This document shows positions 24,415 to 33,764 of a DNA stretch of 64,000 bases, one piece after another. This DNA comes from Glycocaulis profundi (GTDB lineage: Bacteria > Pseudomonadota > Alphaproteobacteria > Caulobacterales > Maricaulaceae), in assembly GCA_007050995.1 (NCBI GenBank), contig VJOU01000005.1, positions 18,220 through 82,219 of the forward strand, in the 5' to 3' direction. The translations under genes were made by a program, and so were the position numbers. The first letter of the stretch is position 1. Every line of letters starts with the position of its first letter. Under the pieces are notes generated by a model. It saw only the letters and a program-made list of their open reading frames with translations, made no database searches and was not told the origin of the DNA.

Positions 24415-25146
24415 ATGACTGCCCATAAGGACGCCGGGCGCGTCCCCCCGCGCCATGTGGCGATCATCATGGACGGCAACGGCCGCTGGGCGAAGGCCCG
24501 CGGCCGTCCGCGCGCCTTCGGTCACCGCGAGGGCGTTGAAGCCGTCCGCCGCGCCGTGCGCGCCGCGGGAGATCTGGGCATCGGCCATCTGACCCTGTTC
24601 GGCTTCTCCACCGAGAACTGGACCCGCCCCGCCGAGGAGATCGACGCCCTGTTCGATCTGCTGCGCCGTTTCGTGGACACCGATCTGGAGAAGCTGGCCG
24701 CCGAAGGCGTGCGCATCCGCATCATCGGACGGCGAGAGGGCCTGTCGGACGACATCGCGGGCATCATCGAGCGCGCCGAGTCCCGCACGCGGGACAATGA
24801 CCGTTTCCACCTGACCATCGCCTTCAACTATGGCGGCCGCGACGAGCTGGCGCGCGCCGCGCGGCGCCTGGCCGAGCGGGTCGCGGCGGGCGAGCTGTCC
24901 GCTGACAAGGTGGACGAGGCGGCGTTTGCCGGCGCTCTGGACACTGCCGGCCTGCCCGATCCCGACCTCCTGATCCGCACCAGCGGCGAGAAGCGGCTGT
25001 CCAACTTCCTGCTGTGGCAGGCCGCCTATGCCGAGTTCGTCTTCCTGGACGTCCTGTGGCCCGATTTCGGTGCGCAGCAGCTGGCCGAGGCGGTGGACGT
25101 CTTCCACGCGCGCGAGCGCCGGTATGGCGGCGTGAGCCATGGCTGA
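24415..25146 (+). CDS. uppS: Undecaprenyl diphosphate synthase (di-trans,poly-cis)
   Basis: Cis-prenyltransferase making the C55 lipid carrier used for peptidoglycan and O-antigen synthesis. All signature regions are present in 243 residues: [14 protein letters not shown] with the catalytic Asp near residue 20, [19 protein letters not shown] and the C-terminal [19 protein letters not shown]. It is the first of the long envelope-synthesis run. Its last codons overlap the start of cdsA by eight bases (ATGGCTGA). Confidence 0.96.
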   Translation: MTAHKDAGRVPPRHVAIIMDGNGRWAKARGRPRAFGHREGVEAVRRAVRAAGDLGIGHLTLFGFSTENWTRPAEEIDALFDLLRRFVDTDLEKLAAEGVRIRIIGRREGLSDDIAGIIERAESRTRDNDRFHLTIAFNYGGRDELARAARRLAERVAAGELSADKVDEAAFAGALDTAGLPDPDLLIRTSGEKRLSNFLLWQAAYAEFVFLDVLWPDFGAQQLAEAVDVFHARERRYGGVSHG

Positions 25147-25969
25147 CGACAGGATCGCGCCGTACCGCGACCCCGCGCTGGGCAAGCGGATCGCCTCCGG
25201 CCTCGTTCTGGCTCCGGTCGCTCTGGGGCTGGTCTGGGCGGGCGGCTATGCCTTCGCCGTTTTCGTCGCCGCCTTCGCCGCCGCCATGGCGTGGGAATGG
25301 GTGCGGATGTCCGATCCCGAGGCGCCCTCGCGCGCCTTCGCCATCGCCACTGCCATCGCGGTGGGCGGGGCGCTCCTGTCCGCGCAGGGAGCGTATGGAT
25401 GGGCGGCCGCCTGGATTCTGGGCGGCGCCGTGCTGGCCGCCGTGGACCGCCGCCAACGGGGCCGGTTCAACCGCGCCCTGTTCGGGCAGGCCTATGTCTC
25501 CGGCGCGGTGGCGGCCCTCGTCGCGCTGCGGATGGACACGGAGGCGGGCGGGCTGATCGCGGTTCTCTTCCTGCTCTGCGTGGTCTGGGGGGCGGACATC
25601 TTCGCCTATCTGGCCGGGACGTTTCTGGGCGGGCCGCGCCTTATCCCGTCGGTCAGCCCCAACAAGACCTGGACCGGGCTCGTCGCCGGACTGATCTTCG
25701 GAACGCTGTCTGGCGTCGGCGTGGCGCTGCTGTTCGGGCTCGATCCCGTGCGCGCGGCGCTCATCGCCCTGCCGACGGCATTTGCCGCGATGGCCGGGGA
25801 TCTCGTCATGTCGCTGTGCAAGCGGCGCTTCGGGGTGAAGGATGCCGGGGCGTTGATCCCGGGCCATGGCGGGGTTCTGGATCGGGTGGACGCGCTGATG
25901 ATGGCCGCTCTGTTCGCCGGAGCGTTGGCGGTCGCGCTGCCGGGCGGCTGGCCGGGGGCGGGCTCATGA
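25139..25969 (+). CDS. cdsA: Phosphatidate cytidylyltransferase
   Basis: Makes CDP-diacylglycerol from phosphatidate and CTP, the branch point of phospholipid synthesis. The 276-residue protein has about seven membrane helices and the family signature near the C-terminus: [10 protein letters not shown], then [18 protein letters not shown] and [15 protein letters not shown] (about residues 217-258), which holds the metal-binding aspartates. It overlaps uppS at the start and dxr at the end (ATGA), making a tightly coupled uppS-cdsA-dxr unit. Confidence 0.95.
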   Translation: MADDRIAPYRDPALGKRIASGLVLAPVALGLVWAGGYAFAVFVAAFAAAMAWEWVRMSDPEAPSRAFAIATAIAVGGALLSAQGAYGWAAAWILGGAVLAAVDRRQRGRFNRALFGQAYVSGAVAALVALRMDTEAGGLIAVLFLLCVVWGADIFAYLAGTFLGGPRLIPSVSPNKTWTGLVAGLIFGTLSGVGVALLFGLDPVRAALIALPTAFAAMAGDLVMSLCKRRFGVKDAGALIPGHGGVLDRVDALMMAALFAGALAVALPGGWPGAGS

Positions 25970-27165
25970 GCGCGCGCAGCGTCACCGTTCTGGGCGCGAC
26001 CGGCTCGGTCGGGCTGGCCACGCTGGACCTGATCCGCACGGCGGGGGCGGAGCGGTTCTCCGTGACCGCTCTGACAGCCAACACGAATGCGGTCGAGCTG
26101 GCCCGGCTGGCGCTCGAACTGCGTCCTCGCTTCGTGGCCTTGGGCGATCCGGCTGCCGCGCCTGATCTGGCCGCCGTTCTGGACGGCTCAGGGATCGAAT
26201 GGGGGGCGGGCGAGGACGCGGTCGCTCACGCCGCTTCGCTCGATGCGGACTGGACGATGGCGGCCATCGTCGGCGCGGCGGGTCTCAAGCCCACGCTGGA
26301 GGCCGTTCGCCGGGGCGGAGCGGTGGCCTTCGCCAACAAGGAGGCGCTCGTCTGCGCGGGCCAGCTGTTCATGCAGGCCGCCAGCGACAGCGGCGCGCGC
26401 CTTCTGCCTGTGGATTCAGAGCACAACGCCATTTTCCAGGTGTTCGACGAGAGCCGCCGGGCGGGCATCCGCCGCATCATCCTGACCGCGTCGGGCGGCC
26501 CCTTCCTGCACGCCAGCGCCGATGAAATGAAAGCGGCGAAGCCTGGCGACGCGCTGGCCCACCCGATCTGGTCCATGGGCGCGAAAATCTCCATCGACAG
26601 CGCCACCATGATGAACAAGGGGCTGGAGATCATCGAGGCCTGCCACCTGTTCGCCCTCGGCCATGAAAAGGTCGATGTGCTGGTCCACCCTGAGTCCATC
26701 GTCCACGGACTGGTGGAATATGCCGATGGCGGACTGCTGGCCCAGATGGGCGCGCCGGACATGAGGACGCCCATCGCCCATGCCCTGGGCTGGCCGGACA
26801 GGCTGGAGACCTCGGTGGCGCGGCTGGATCTGGCCGCTCTTGGAAAACTGACCTTTTTCGCCCCCGATCCCGACCGCTTTCCCGCCCTGCGGATTGCCCG
26901 CGAGGCGTTCGACGCGGGCGGCTGCGCCCCGGCCGTGCTCAACGCCGCCAACGAGGTGGCCGTGCAAGCCTTTCTGAATGGTCAGATAGGCTTTCTTGAC
27001 ATTGCCTCGACGGTCTCTGACGCTCTGGATCGGGCGACGCGGGAAGACACGCCGCAACTGGACGATTTCGACGCCGTGCTGGCCTGCGACGCCATCGGGC
27101 GCCGTCTTGCCGGAGATGCGGTGGCACGCTTCTCGCGGGCGGCCCGGCTTAAGGACAACGGATAA
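25966..27165 (+). CDS. dxr: 1-deoxy-D-xylulose 5-phosphate reductoisomerase
   Basis: Converts DXP to 2-C-methyl-D-erythritol 4-phosphate with NADPH, the first committed step of the MEP isoprenoid pathway that feeds uppS upstream. The N-terminal nucleotide motif GATGSVGLATLDLI (about residues 10-23), ANKEALVCAG, the metal and substrate segment LPVDSEHNAIFQ (about residues 147-158) and LTASGGPF are visible. The frame is open far upstream through cdsA, but the ATG at 25966 gives the normal 399 residues. It ends three bases before rseP. Confidence 0.97.
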   Translation: MSARSVTVLGATGSVGLATLDLIRTAGAERFSVTALTANTNAVELARLALELRPRFVALGDPAAAPDLAAVLDGSGIEWGAGEDAVAHAASLDADWTMAAIVGAAGLKPTLEAVRRGGAVAFANKEALVCAGQLFMQAASDSGARLLPVDSEHNAIFQVFDESRRAGIRRIILTASGGPFLHASADEMKAAKPGDALAHPIWSMGAKISIDSATMMNKGLEIIEACHLFALGHEKVDVLVHPESIVHGLVEYADGGLLAQMGAPDMRTPIAHALGWPDRLETSVARLDLAALGKLTFFAPDPDRFPALRIAREAFDAGGCAPAVLNAANEVAVQAFLNGQIGFLDIASTVSDALDRATREDTPQLDDFDAVLACDAIGRRLAGDAVARFSRAARLKDNG

Positions 27166-27168
27166 CCC

Positions 27169-28362
27169 ATGCTTGATCTTTTCGGCGCCGGTCTCGTGAG
27201 CCTCGCGGCCTTCGTGGCCGTGATCTCGTTCGTCGTGGTCATCCACGAGCTGGGCCATTATTCGGCCGGGCGCGTCTTCGGCGTGCACGCGGACGCCTTC
27301 TCCATCGGGTTCGGCCCCACGCTGGCCTCCTGGCGGGACCGGCGCGGCACGATCTGGCGCATCGCGGCGCTGCCGCTGGGCGGCTATGTGAAGTTCCGCG
27401 GAGACGGCAACGCGGCCAGCGCGCCCGATCGTGACGAGCTGGAGCGCCTGCGCGCCGAGCGCGACGACGCGGACACCGTGTTCCATTTCAAGCCGGTCTG
27501 GCAGCGCGCGATCATCGTCGCGGCGGGGCCGGTGGCGAATTTCATCCTGGCCATACTGCTGTTCGCGATTCTCGGCGTGGCGCGGGGCGAGGTCGTGGTC
27601 GAGCCGCGGGTCAGCGACGTGGTCGCGGAGAGCCCCGCCGACGCGGCCGGGTTCCAGCCTGGTGATCTGGTGCTGGCCATCAACGGGAATGCGGTGGAGA
27701 GCTTCACCGACATCACCTCCACGGTCATGCTGCGCGCCGGTCATGAACTCCGTTTCACCGTGGAACGCGAAGGCGGGCAGATCGAGCTTCTGGCCACCCC
27801 GCGGCGCGAAATGCGCGCTGACGGACTGGGCGGGGAACGGGCCATGGGCTTCCTGGGCCTGGCCGCGCAGTCCGAGCGCGTCGTCCGCCGCTATTCGGTG
27901 TGGGAGGCGCCCGGATATGGCGTGCGCCGCACCTGGGAGATGAGCGAGACCATTCTCGATTACATGGGCCGCCTGGTCACCGGGCGCGCGTCCATCGAAT
28001 ACGTGAACGGGCCGGTGGGGATCGCCACCACGGCGGGCCAGATCGCCAACAATGCGGTGTCGGGCGCACCCGTCGACACCACCGTTCAGGTGGGGCTCGG
28101 CGACCGCGTGATCCAGCTTGTGACGGGGCTGGTGCTGCTGTCGGCCCTGCTGTCGGTCGCCCTCGGTTTGATGAATCTCCTGCCCATCCCGGTTCTCGAT
28201 GGGGGCCACCTTGTGTATTACGCCTATGAGGCCATCGCGCAGAAGCCGCCCAGCCCCGCCCTCCAGGCAGCCGGGTTCAAGCTGGGTCTCGTGCTCATTC
28301 TGGGTCTGCTCGCTGTGGCAACCTGGAACGATCTGAGTTATCTGCGCGGGATGTTCTCTTAA
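27169..28362 (+). CDS. rseP: Site-2 intramembrane zinc metalloprotease RseP
   Basis: Cuts membrane-spanning anti-sigma factors and remnant signal peptides within the inner membrane, linking envelope stress to transcription. The zinc motif HELGH is at residues 26-30 in the first helix. A PDZ domain occupies roughly residues 125-200 (VVAESPADAAGFQPGDLVLA). The third zinc ligand is in NLLPIPVLDGGHLVYY near residue 340. One PDZ domain is evident in the 397 residues. It lies between dxr and bamA, the usual arrangement. A 34-base GC-rich gap separates it from bamA. Confidence 0.95.
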   Translation: MLDLFGAGLVSLAAFVAVISFVVVIHELGHYSAGRVFGVHADAFSIGFGPTLASWRDRRGTIWRIAALPLGGYVKFRGDGNAASAPDRDELERLRAERDDADTVFHFKPVWQRAIIVAAGPVANFILAILLFAILGVARGEVVVEPRVSDVVAESPADAAGFQPGDLVLAINGNAVESFTDITSTVMLRAGHELRFTVEREGGQIELLATPRREMRADGLGGERAMGFLGLAAQSERVVRRYSVWEAPGYGVRRTWEMSETILDYMGRLVTGRASIEYVNGPVGIATTAGQIANNAVSGAPVDTTVQVGLGDRVIQLVTGLVLLSALLSVALGLMNLLPIPVLDGGHLVYYAYEAIAQKPPSPALQAAGFKLGLVLILGLLAVATWNDLSYLRGMFS

Positions 28363-28396
28363 AGGCCCGGGCCCGGGCGGAACCAAGGGATTAAAG

Positions 28397-30829
28397 ATGC
28401 TGATGTTGCGGCACCTCGCCACCGCGTTCGCGATGACACTTGTTTTCGCGGCCGCGTCGGAATCCCGCCAGTTCCCGGCAGGCGAGCAGCCGGAGGCTGA
28501 CCTCAGCGAACTGCCCGCCGCCCAGGAGGCTCCAGACCTCAGCGAGGTCGTCACCGAGGGCGAGCAGCCGATCGCGGCTGGCGAGCAGATCCGTCAGATC
28601 ATCGTGGAAGGCAATCAGCGGGTCGAGGCGGAGACCATTCTGTCCTACTTCCTGCTGCGTCCGGGTGACCGCGCCGATTCGCGTCTGCTCAACCTGTCCA
28701 TCCAGACCCTGTATTCCACGAACCTGTTCGCGGACGTGACCATCGGGTTCGAGGACGGCGTGATGATCGTCGCGGTTCAGGAGAACCCGATCATCAACCG
28801 CGTGGTGCTGGAAGGAAACCGGTCGGTTTCCGACAATAGAATCACCGACGAAGTCGAACTTCAGCCCCGCGCGATCTTCACCCACGCCCGGGTTCAGGCC
28901 GACGTCCAGCGCATCCTGGAGGTCTATCGCCGTTCGGGCCGCTTCGCCGCGCAGGTCACGCCGCGGATCGTGGAGCTGCCCCAGAACCGCGTGGACCTCG
29001 TGTTCGAGATCGCCGAAGGACCGGTCAGCGGCATCCGGCGCATCAATTTCGTGGGCAACCGGACCTATTCCGACCGCAGGCTTCGCGGCGAGATACTCAC
29101 CGCCGAGTCGCGCTGGTGGCGGTTCTTCAGCTCCAACGACAACTATGATCCCGACCGGGTCGAGTTCGACCGCGAGCAGCTCCGCCAGTTCTACGCCGAC
29201 CGCGGCTATGCCGACTTCCGCGTCATCTCCGCGGTCGCCAGCCTGACCCCGGACCAGTCTGGCTTCTACGTCACCTTCACGGTGGACGAGGGCGACCGGT
29301 ACGATTTCGGCGACATCTCGGTGACGACCGAAATCCCGGACCTGAATGAAGAGTATCTCGAGGCGATCATCGCCACGCAGCCCGGCCGTCTCTATCGCGG
29401 CAGCCTCATCGAGGAGTCCATCGACACCCTGACCTTCGCGGCCGGGGCGGCTGGCTACGCCTTCGTGAACGTCAGCCCGCAGGTGCGTCCGAACCGCGAA
29501 AACCAGACCATCGACATCGAGTACGTCATCAGCGAAGCGCCCCGGGTCTACATCGAACGCATCGACATCGTGGGCAACACCCGCACGCTCGACCGGGTGA
29601 TCCGGCGCGAGATGGAAGTGGCCGAAGGCGACGCCTTCAACCAGGTCCTTCTGAACGCATCCCGGTCGCGAGTCGGGCGTCTGGGCTTCTTCTCCGACGT
29701 TCAGATCGAGCCTGTGCAGGGGTCGGCGCCCGACCGCGCTCAGGTGCAGGTGCAGGTGACCGAGCAGCCCACCGGCGAGCTGGCCTTCGGTGTGGGTTTC
29801 TCATCCACCGATGCCTTCCTGGTCGACTTCTCGATCTCCGAGCGCAACCTGCGGGGCCGGGGCCAGTTCCTGCGCTTCCGCGTGTCAGCGAGCTCGCGTC
29901 AGCAGCAGATCGACATCCGTTTCACCGAACCGCGTTTCCTGGGGCGGAACCTCGCGGGCAGCGTGGACCTGTTCCAGATCCGCTCGGACTTTTCACGTGA
30001 AGCCTCCTTCGAGACGGAATCCACCGGCTTCTCGCTCAGCGCGGGTTTCCCGCTCACGAGGGCCGTGGACGCCCGGCTGACCTACACCCTCAGGACCGAC
30101 CAGGTGCGCACCTTCTCGGGCGTGTCTGAATCGATCCAGCGCGCTGCAGGCTCTAGGGTGACGTCTATGGTCGGTTACGGCGTCGGCTGGAACCGGGTGG
30201 ACGACTTCATGGACCCCACCCGCGGCTTCCGCCTGACGCTCAACCAGGACTTCGCCGGCTTCGGCGGGGACGTGCGCTATGTCCGCACCGAGGCGAGGGG
30301 CGCGGTGTACCGGCCGGTCTTCCGCAACGACGTCGTGTTCAGCGTCAGCGGCGATGCGGGCTTCCTGCTCTCCTGGGGCGGCGACACCGCCCGGATCAAC
30401 GACCGGTTCTTCAAGGGCGGCAACTCGTTCCGCGGCTTTGAAGTGGCGGGCATCGGCCCGCGCGTGGTCCAGCGCAGCGAGGCTGGCGATCTGGTGTCCG
30501 GCGACGCCCTGGGCGGCAATTTTTACGCCATCGGCGCGGTCGAGCTGACCTTCCCGCTTGGCCTGCCCGAGCAGTACGGCATCCGAGGCAGCGTCTTCAC
30601 CGAATTCGGCACGCTGGGCATGCTGCCCAACATCGACCAGATTTCGGACGCAGGAGGGCCTGGCGCCATCTTTACCGTGGATGACCTCGCTCCGCGCGTG
30701 TCGGCCGGCGTGAGCATCTTCTGGGATTCTCCATTCGGCCCGGTGAGGTTCGACTTCGCCGAAGCCCTCGTCCGGGAAGAGTATGACCGGCGCGAATTCT
30801 TCAGGTTCAGCACCAGAACAGGGTTCTAA
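28397..30829 (+). CDS. bamA: Outer membrane protein assembly factor BamA
   Basis: Essential Omp85-family outer-membrane protein that inserts beta-barrel proteins. An N-terminal signal peptide (MLMLRHLATAFAMTLVFAAA) is followed by five POTRA domains over roughly residues 65-430, recognisable by repeated blocks such as IIVEGNQRVEAETIL, VVLEGNRSVSDNRI and IDIVGNTRTLDRVI. The last 370 residues are the beta-barrel, with the conserved RGF segment as FRGFEVAGIGPR and the terminal aromatic residue Phe810 that acts as a barrel signal. Length 810 is normal. It follows rseP and precedes skp by six bases. Confidence 0.97.
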   Translation: MLMLRHLATAFAMTLVFAAASESRQFPAGEQPEADLSELPAAQEAPDLSEVVTEGEQPIAAGEQIRQIIVEGNQRVEAETILSYFLLRPGDRADSRLLNLSIQTLYSTNLFADVTIGFEDGVMIVAVQENPIINRVVLEGNRSVSDNRITDEVELQPRAIFTHARVQADVQRILEVYRRSGRFAAQVTPRIVELPQNRVDLVFEIAEGPVSGIRRINFVGNRTYSDRRLRGEILTAESRWWRFFSSNDNYDPDRVEFDREQLRQFYADRGYADFRVISAVASLTPDQSGFYVTFTVDEGDRYDFGDISVTTEIPDLNEEYLEAIIATQPGRLYRGSLIEESIDTLTFAAGAAGYAFVNVSPQVRPNRENQTIDIEYVISEAPRVYIERIDIVGNTRTLDRVIRREMEVAEGDAFNQVLLNASRSRVGRLGFFSDVQIEPVQGSAPDRAQVQVQVTEQPTGELAFGVGFSSTDAFLVDFSISERNLRGRGQFLRFRVSASSRQQQIDIRFTEPRFLGRNLAGSVDLFQIRSDFSREASFETESTGFSLSAGFPLTRAVDARLTYTLRTDQVRTFSGVSESIQRAAGSRVTSMVGYGVGWNRVDDFMDPTRGFRLTLNQDFAGFGGDVRYVRTEARGAVYRPVFRNDVVFSVSGDAGFLLSWGGDTARINDRFFKGGNSFRGFEVAGIGPRVVQRSEAGDLVSGDALGGNFYAIGAVELTFPLGLPEQYGIRGSVFTEFGTLGMLPNIDQISDAGGPGAIFTVDDLAPRVSAGVSIFWDSPFGPVRFDFAEALVREEYDRREFFRFSTRTGF

Positions 30830-30835
30830 ACGCAC

Positions 30836-31435
30836 ATGTTCAACCAGATCATCCGCGCCTGCGGGCGCCAGATTCGCGGCCTCTTCGCCGCAGCGGTCAT
30901 GGCCGGCGGCCTGGCCGGCGCCGCGGCGGCTCAGGACGTCCTCGTGATGAACGAGGAGCGCATCCTGCGCGACAGCCAGGTCGGCCAGCATGTGGCCGCC
31001 CAGATGGAAGTCATCGGCAACGAGATCCAGCAGGAGCTCGACGCCGCTTCGGGTCCGCTCGAGGCCGAGAACGAGCGCCTGAGCCAGGAAACCGCCGCGC
31101 TCAGCCAGGAAGCCATCCAGCAGCGGCCTGACCTGATCCAGCAGATCCAGCAGCTTCAGCAGCAGGCTCAGGAATTTGAACAGCTCCGCCGTATCCGCTC
31201 TCAGGAACTGATGGCGACGCAGCGTCAGGCCATGCAGCCCGTTCTGGAAACGCTTCAGACCGTCCTCCAGGAAGTGGTCAACGAGCGTAACGCCTCGGTG
31301 CTTCTGGACCGCTCTCAGGTCGTGTACGCCCGCGATACCGTGGACGTCTCTCAGGCCGTGATCGAACGCCTGGACCAGCGCATCCAGACCACACCGGTCA
31401 ACCGGGTGCGCGCGCCCCAGAACGGCCAGCAGTAA
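30836..31435 (+). CDS. skp: OmpH/Skp family periplasmic chaperone
   Basis: Periplasmic holdase that carries unfolded outer-membrane proteins to BamA, encoded just upstream. The 199-residue protein has a signal peptide (about residues 1-32, ending GAAAAQD), a short strand segment (VLVMNEERILRDSQVG) and then a long, highly charged and Gln-rich coiled coil (about residues 60-140), the tentacles of the trimer. The C-terminal strands ASVLLDRSQVVYARDTVDVS return to the trimer core. Sequence conservation in this family is low, so the call relies on architecture and on the bamA-skp-lpxD order. Confidence 0.9.
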   Translation: MFNQIIRACGRQIRGLFAAAVMAGGLAGAAAAQDVLVMNEERILRDSQVGQHVAAQMEVIGNEIQQELDAASGPLEAENERLSQETAALSQEAIQQRPDLIQQIQQLQQQAQEFEQLRRIRSQELMATQRQAMQPVLETLQTVLQEVVNERNASVLLDRSQVVYARDTVDVSQAVIERLDQRIQTTPVNRVRAPQNGQQ

Positions 31436-31451
31436 GCCGGAGGACCCGCCC

Positions 31452-32480
31452 GTGGGGACCGACACCCGATTTTATTCGCGTCTCGGTCCGCTCACGGCGG
31501 AGCATCTGGCCAGCATCAGTGAGGCCCGGCTCGCGGCGGGCGGCGATGTCCTGATCGAGGATGTCGCCGAGCCCGCCGCCGCCGGGCCCGGCTGTCTCGT
31601 TTTCCTGACATCGTCGAACGGCCTGATGAACGGTCTGCCCGCCGGAGCGGCGGCGATCGTGCCCGAAGGCATGGAGGCCGATGCGCCTGAAGGCGTGGCC
31701 GTGCTGGTCCACCGCTCTCCCAAAGCCGCCTTCGCCAAGGCCGCTCAGGCTCTGCTGGAGCCGCGGCGCAACGAGGCGGAAGCCTTGGTGGCGGACAGTG
31801 CGGAGGTTCATGCCGACGCCCGTCTGTCTCCGGGCTGCGTGATCGGGCCGGGCGCGATCATCGAGGCGGACGCGCAGATCTGCGCGGGCGCGGTCATCGG
31901 CCCAGGCTGCGTGATCGGCGAGGGGACCCGCATCGGGCCGCGCGCCGTCATCACCTTCGCCCTGGTCGGCGCACGATGCGAGATCGGCGCGGGCGCGGTG
32001 ATCGGGGAGACAGGGTTCGGACTGGTCCAGGACCAGGGTTCTCTCCTGACCCTGCCGCATCTGGGCCGGGTGATCATCGGCGACGAGGTCACCATCGGCG
32101 CCAACACCACCATCGACCGCGGCATGCTGTCCGACACCCGGCTGGGCCGGGGATGCCGGATCGATAATCTGTGCCATGTGGGCCACAACGTTGAGGTCGG
32201 CGAGTTCGCGGTGATGGCCGCGTTCGCCGGCATTTCGGGCAGCGTGAAAATCGGCGCGGGCGCTCAGTTCGGCGGGCGCGTGGGCGTGGCCGACCACCTG
32301 ACCATCGGCAAGGGCGCGCGTCTGGCCGCCGATTCGGCCGTCATGCGCGATGTGCCCGATGGCGAGACCTGGGCGGGATCGCCCGCCCAGCCCATACAGC
32401 GTTTCATGCGCGAGACCGCCTGGGTGCGGCGCGAGGCTGGACGCAAGGGGGCGAAGTCCTCCAGAAAGACCGAGGGCTGA
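31452..32480 (+). CDS. lpxD: UDP-3-O-(3-hydroxyacyl)glucosamine N-acyltransferase
   Basis: Third enzyme of lipid A synthesis, transferring an acyl chain from acyl carrier protein to the 2-amino group of the sugar. The N-terminal 100 residues form the uridine-binding domain (CLVFLTSSNGL). From about residue 112 a left-handed beta-helix follows, with repeats of the hexapeptide type (PGCVIGPGAIIEADAQICAG), then the catalytic region NLCHVGHNVEVGEFAVM with its histidines. A short basic tail ends the 342 residues. The likely start is GTG at 31452, with GGAGGA at 31439-31444. Confidence 0.95.
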   Translation: MGTDTRFYSRLGPLTAEHLASISEARLAAGGDVLIEDVAEPAAAGPGCLVFLTSSNGLMNGLPAGAAAIVPEGMEADAPEGVAVLVHRSPKAAFAKAAQALLEPRRNEAEALVADSAEVHADARLSPGCVIGPGAIIEADAQICAGAVIGPGCVIGEGTRIGPRAVITFALVGARCEIGAGAVIGETGFGLVQDQGSLLTLPHLGRVIIGDEVTIGANTTIDRGMLSDTRLGRGCRIDNLCHVGHNVEVGEFAVMAAFAGISGSVKIGAGAQFGGRVGVADHLTIGKGARLAADSAVMRDVPDGETWAGSPAQPIQRFMRETAWVRREAGRKGAKSSRKTEG

Positions 32481-32498
32481 AACCTCGAGGGGGAGTTG

Positions 32499-32960
32499 AT
32501 GGCTGAAGAACAGGCGCATATCGGAGCGGACGAGATCCTCGCCCGGCTGCCCCACCGCTATCCCTTCCTGCTGATCGACCGCGCCACCGATTACGTGGAA
32601 GGCAAATCCATCCGCGGCATCAAGGGCGTGACCGCGTCAGAGCCGCATTTTCAGGGCCATTTCCCCGGCAATCCGGTCATGCCCGGCGTGCTGATCATCG
32701 AAGCGGTGGCCCAGACCGGCGCGCTGCTGATGTCCAAGACGCTGGATGCGGACATCTCGCGCACCACGATCTATTTCCTCGGCGTGGACAAGGCGCGCTT
32801 CCGCAAGCCGGTCCTGCCCGGCGACCTGCTGGAAATGCCCGTCGAGGTCGTCGCCGCCAAGCGCGGCATCTTCAAATTCCGCGGCGAAGCCTGGGCGGGC
32901 GGCGTGAAATGCGCCGAGCTGGAATTCGCCGCCACGTCCGCCACCCGGGGAGACGCCTGA
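32499..32960 (+). CDS. fabZ: 3-hydroxyacyl-ACP dehydratase FabZ
   Basis: Hotdog-fold dehydratase of fatty-acid elongation; it competes with LpxA for hydroxyacyl-ACP, hence the adjacency of the two genes. Motifs: [12 protein letters not shown] (about residues 15-26) and the active-site helix [20 protein letters not shown] (about residues 53-72) with catalytic His and Glu. A TTG three bases upstream also fits the frame, but ATG at 32499 after the run GAGGGGGAG is the more natural start, giving 153 residues. Its stop overlaps the lpxA start (ATGA). Confidence 0.95.
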   Translation: MAEEQAHIGADEILARLPHRYPFLLIDRATDYVEGKSIRGIKGVTASEPHFQGHFPGNPVMPGVLIIEAVAQTGALLMSKTLDADISRTTIYFLGVDKARFRKPVLPGDLLEMPVEVVAAKRGIFKFRGEAWAGGVKCAELEFAATSATRGDA

Positions 32961-33754
32961 TGACCGCGACCATCCACCCCAGCGCCGTGGTCGATTCCAA
33001 GGCGGAGATCGGCGCGAATGTCGAGATCGGTCCGTTCTGTCACATCGGCCCTCATGCGGTGATCCGGGACGGCGCGAAACTGCTCTCCCATGTCAGCGTG
33101 CAGGGGCGCACCGATATCGGCGAGGACTGCGTCATCCACCCCTTCTCCGCGCTGGGCAGCCCGCCGCAGGACTTCAAATACAAGGGCGGCGACGTGCGCC
33201 TGGTCCTCGGCCCGCGCAATATCCTGCGCGAGCAGGTGACCATGCATCTGGGCACCGAGCAGGGCCGGGGCGAGACGAAAGTCGGCGCGGGCGGGTATTT
33301 CATGGTCGGCGCCCATGTCGGCCATGACTGCGTGGTCGGCGACGGCGTGGTCTTCGCCAACAACGCCACGCTGGGCGGGGAAGTGACCGTGGGCGACTAC
33401 GTGATCATGGGCGGCCTGGCCGCCATCCACCAGAAATGCCGGGTGGGGCGCTACGCCTTCATCGGCGGCACCGCGCCGGTGACCGGCGACGTGATCCCCT
33501 ACGGCATGGTGGACAATCACGGCTGGCTGGCTGGGCTCAACCTGGTGGGCCTGAAACGCCGCGGGTTCAAGCGCGACCTGATCCACGATCTGCGCGCGGC
33601 TTACCGCCTGATCTTCGCCGCCGAAGGCGCATTCACAGAGCGGCTGGAAGACGCCTCGCGGCTGTTCTCCGGCCGCAGCGAGGTCGTCGAAATCATCGAG
33701 TTCATCCGCGCCCCCGCCGCCCGTCCGCTGTGCGGGCCCGAGCACGACCACTAG
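32960..33754 (+). CDS. lpxA: UDP-N-acetylglucosamine acyltransferase
   Basis: First enzyme of lipid A synthesis. The 264-residue protein is a left-handed beta-helix from residue 3 (IHPSAVVDSKAEIGANVEIG) with regular hexapeptide repeats, followed by an all-helical C-terminal domain from about residue 190. The catalytic-site histidine lies in GAHVGHDCVVGDG and the substrate segment is GLNLVGLKRRGF. The frame is open further upstream, but the ATG at 32960 that overlaps the fabZ stop matches the conserved start. It is 11 bases before lpxI. Confidence 0.97.
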   Translation: MTATIHPSAVVDSKAEIGANVEIGPFCHIGPHAVIRDGAKLLSHVSVQGRTDIGEDCVIHPFSALGSPPQDFKYKGGDVRLVLGPRNILREQVTMHLGTEQGRGETKVGAGGYFMVGAHVGHDCVVGDGVVFANNATLGGEVTVGDYVIMGGLAAIHQKCRVGRYAFIGGTAPVTGDVIPYGMVDNHGWLAGLNLVGLKRRGFKRDLIHDLRAAYRLIFAAEGAFTERLEDASRLFSGRSEVVEIIEFIRAPAARPLCGPEHDH

Positions 33755-33764
33755 GAGGCCTGTC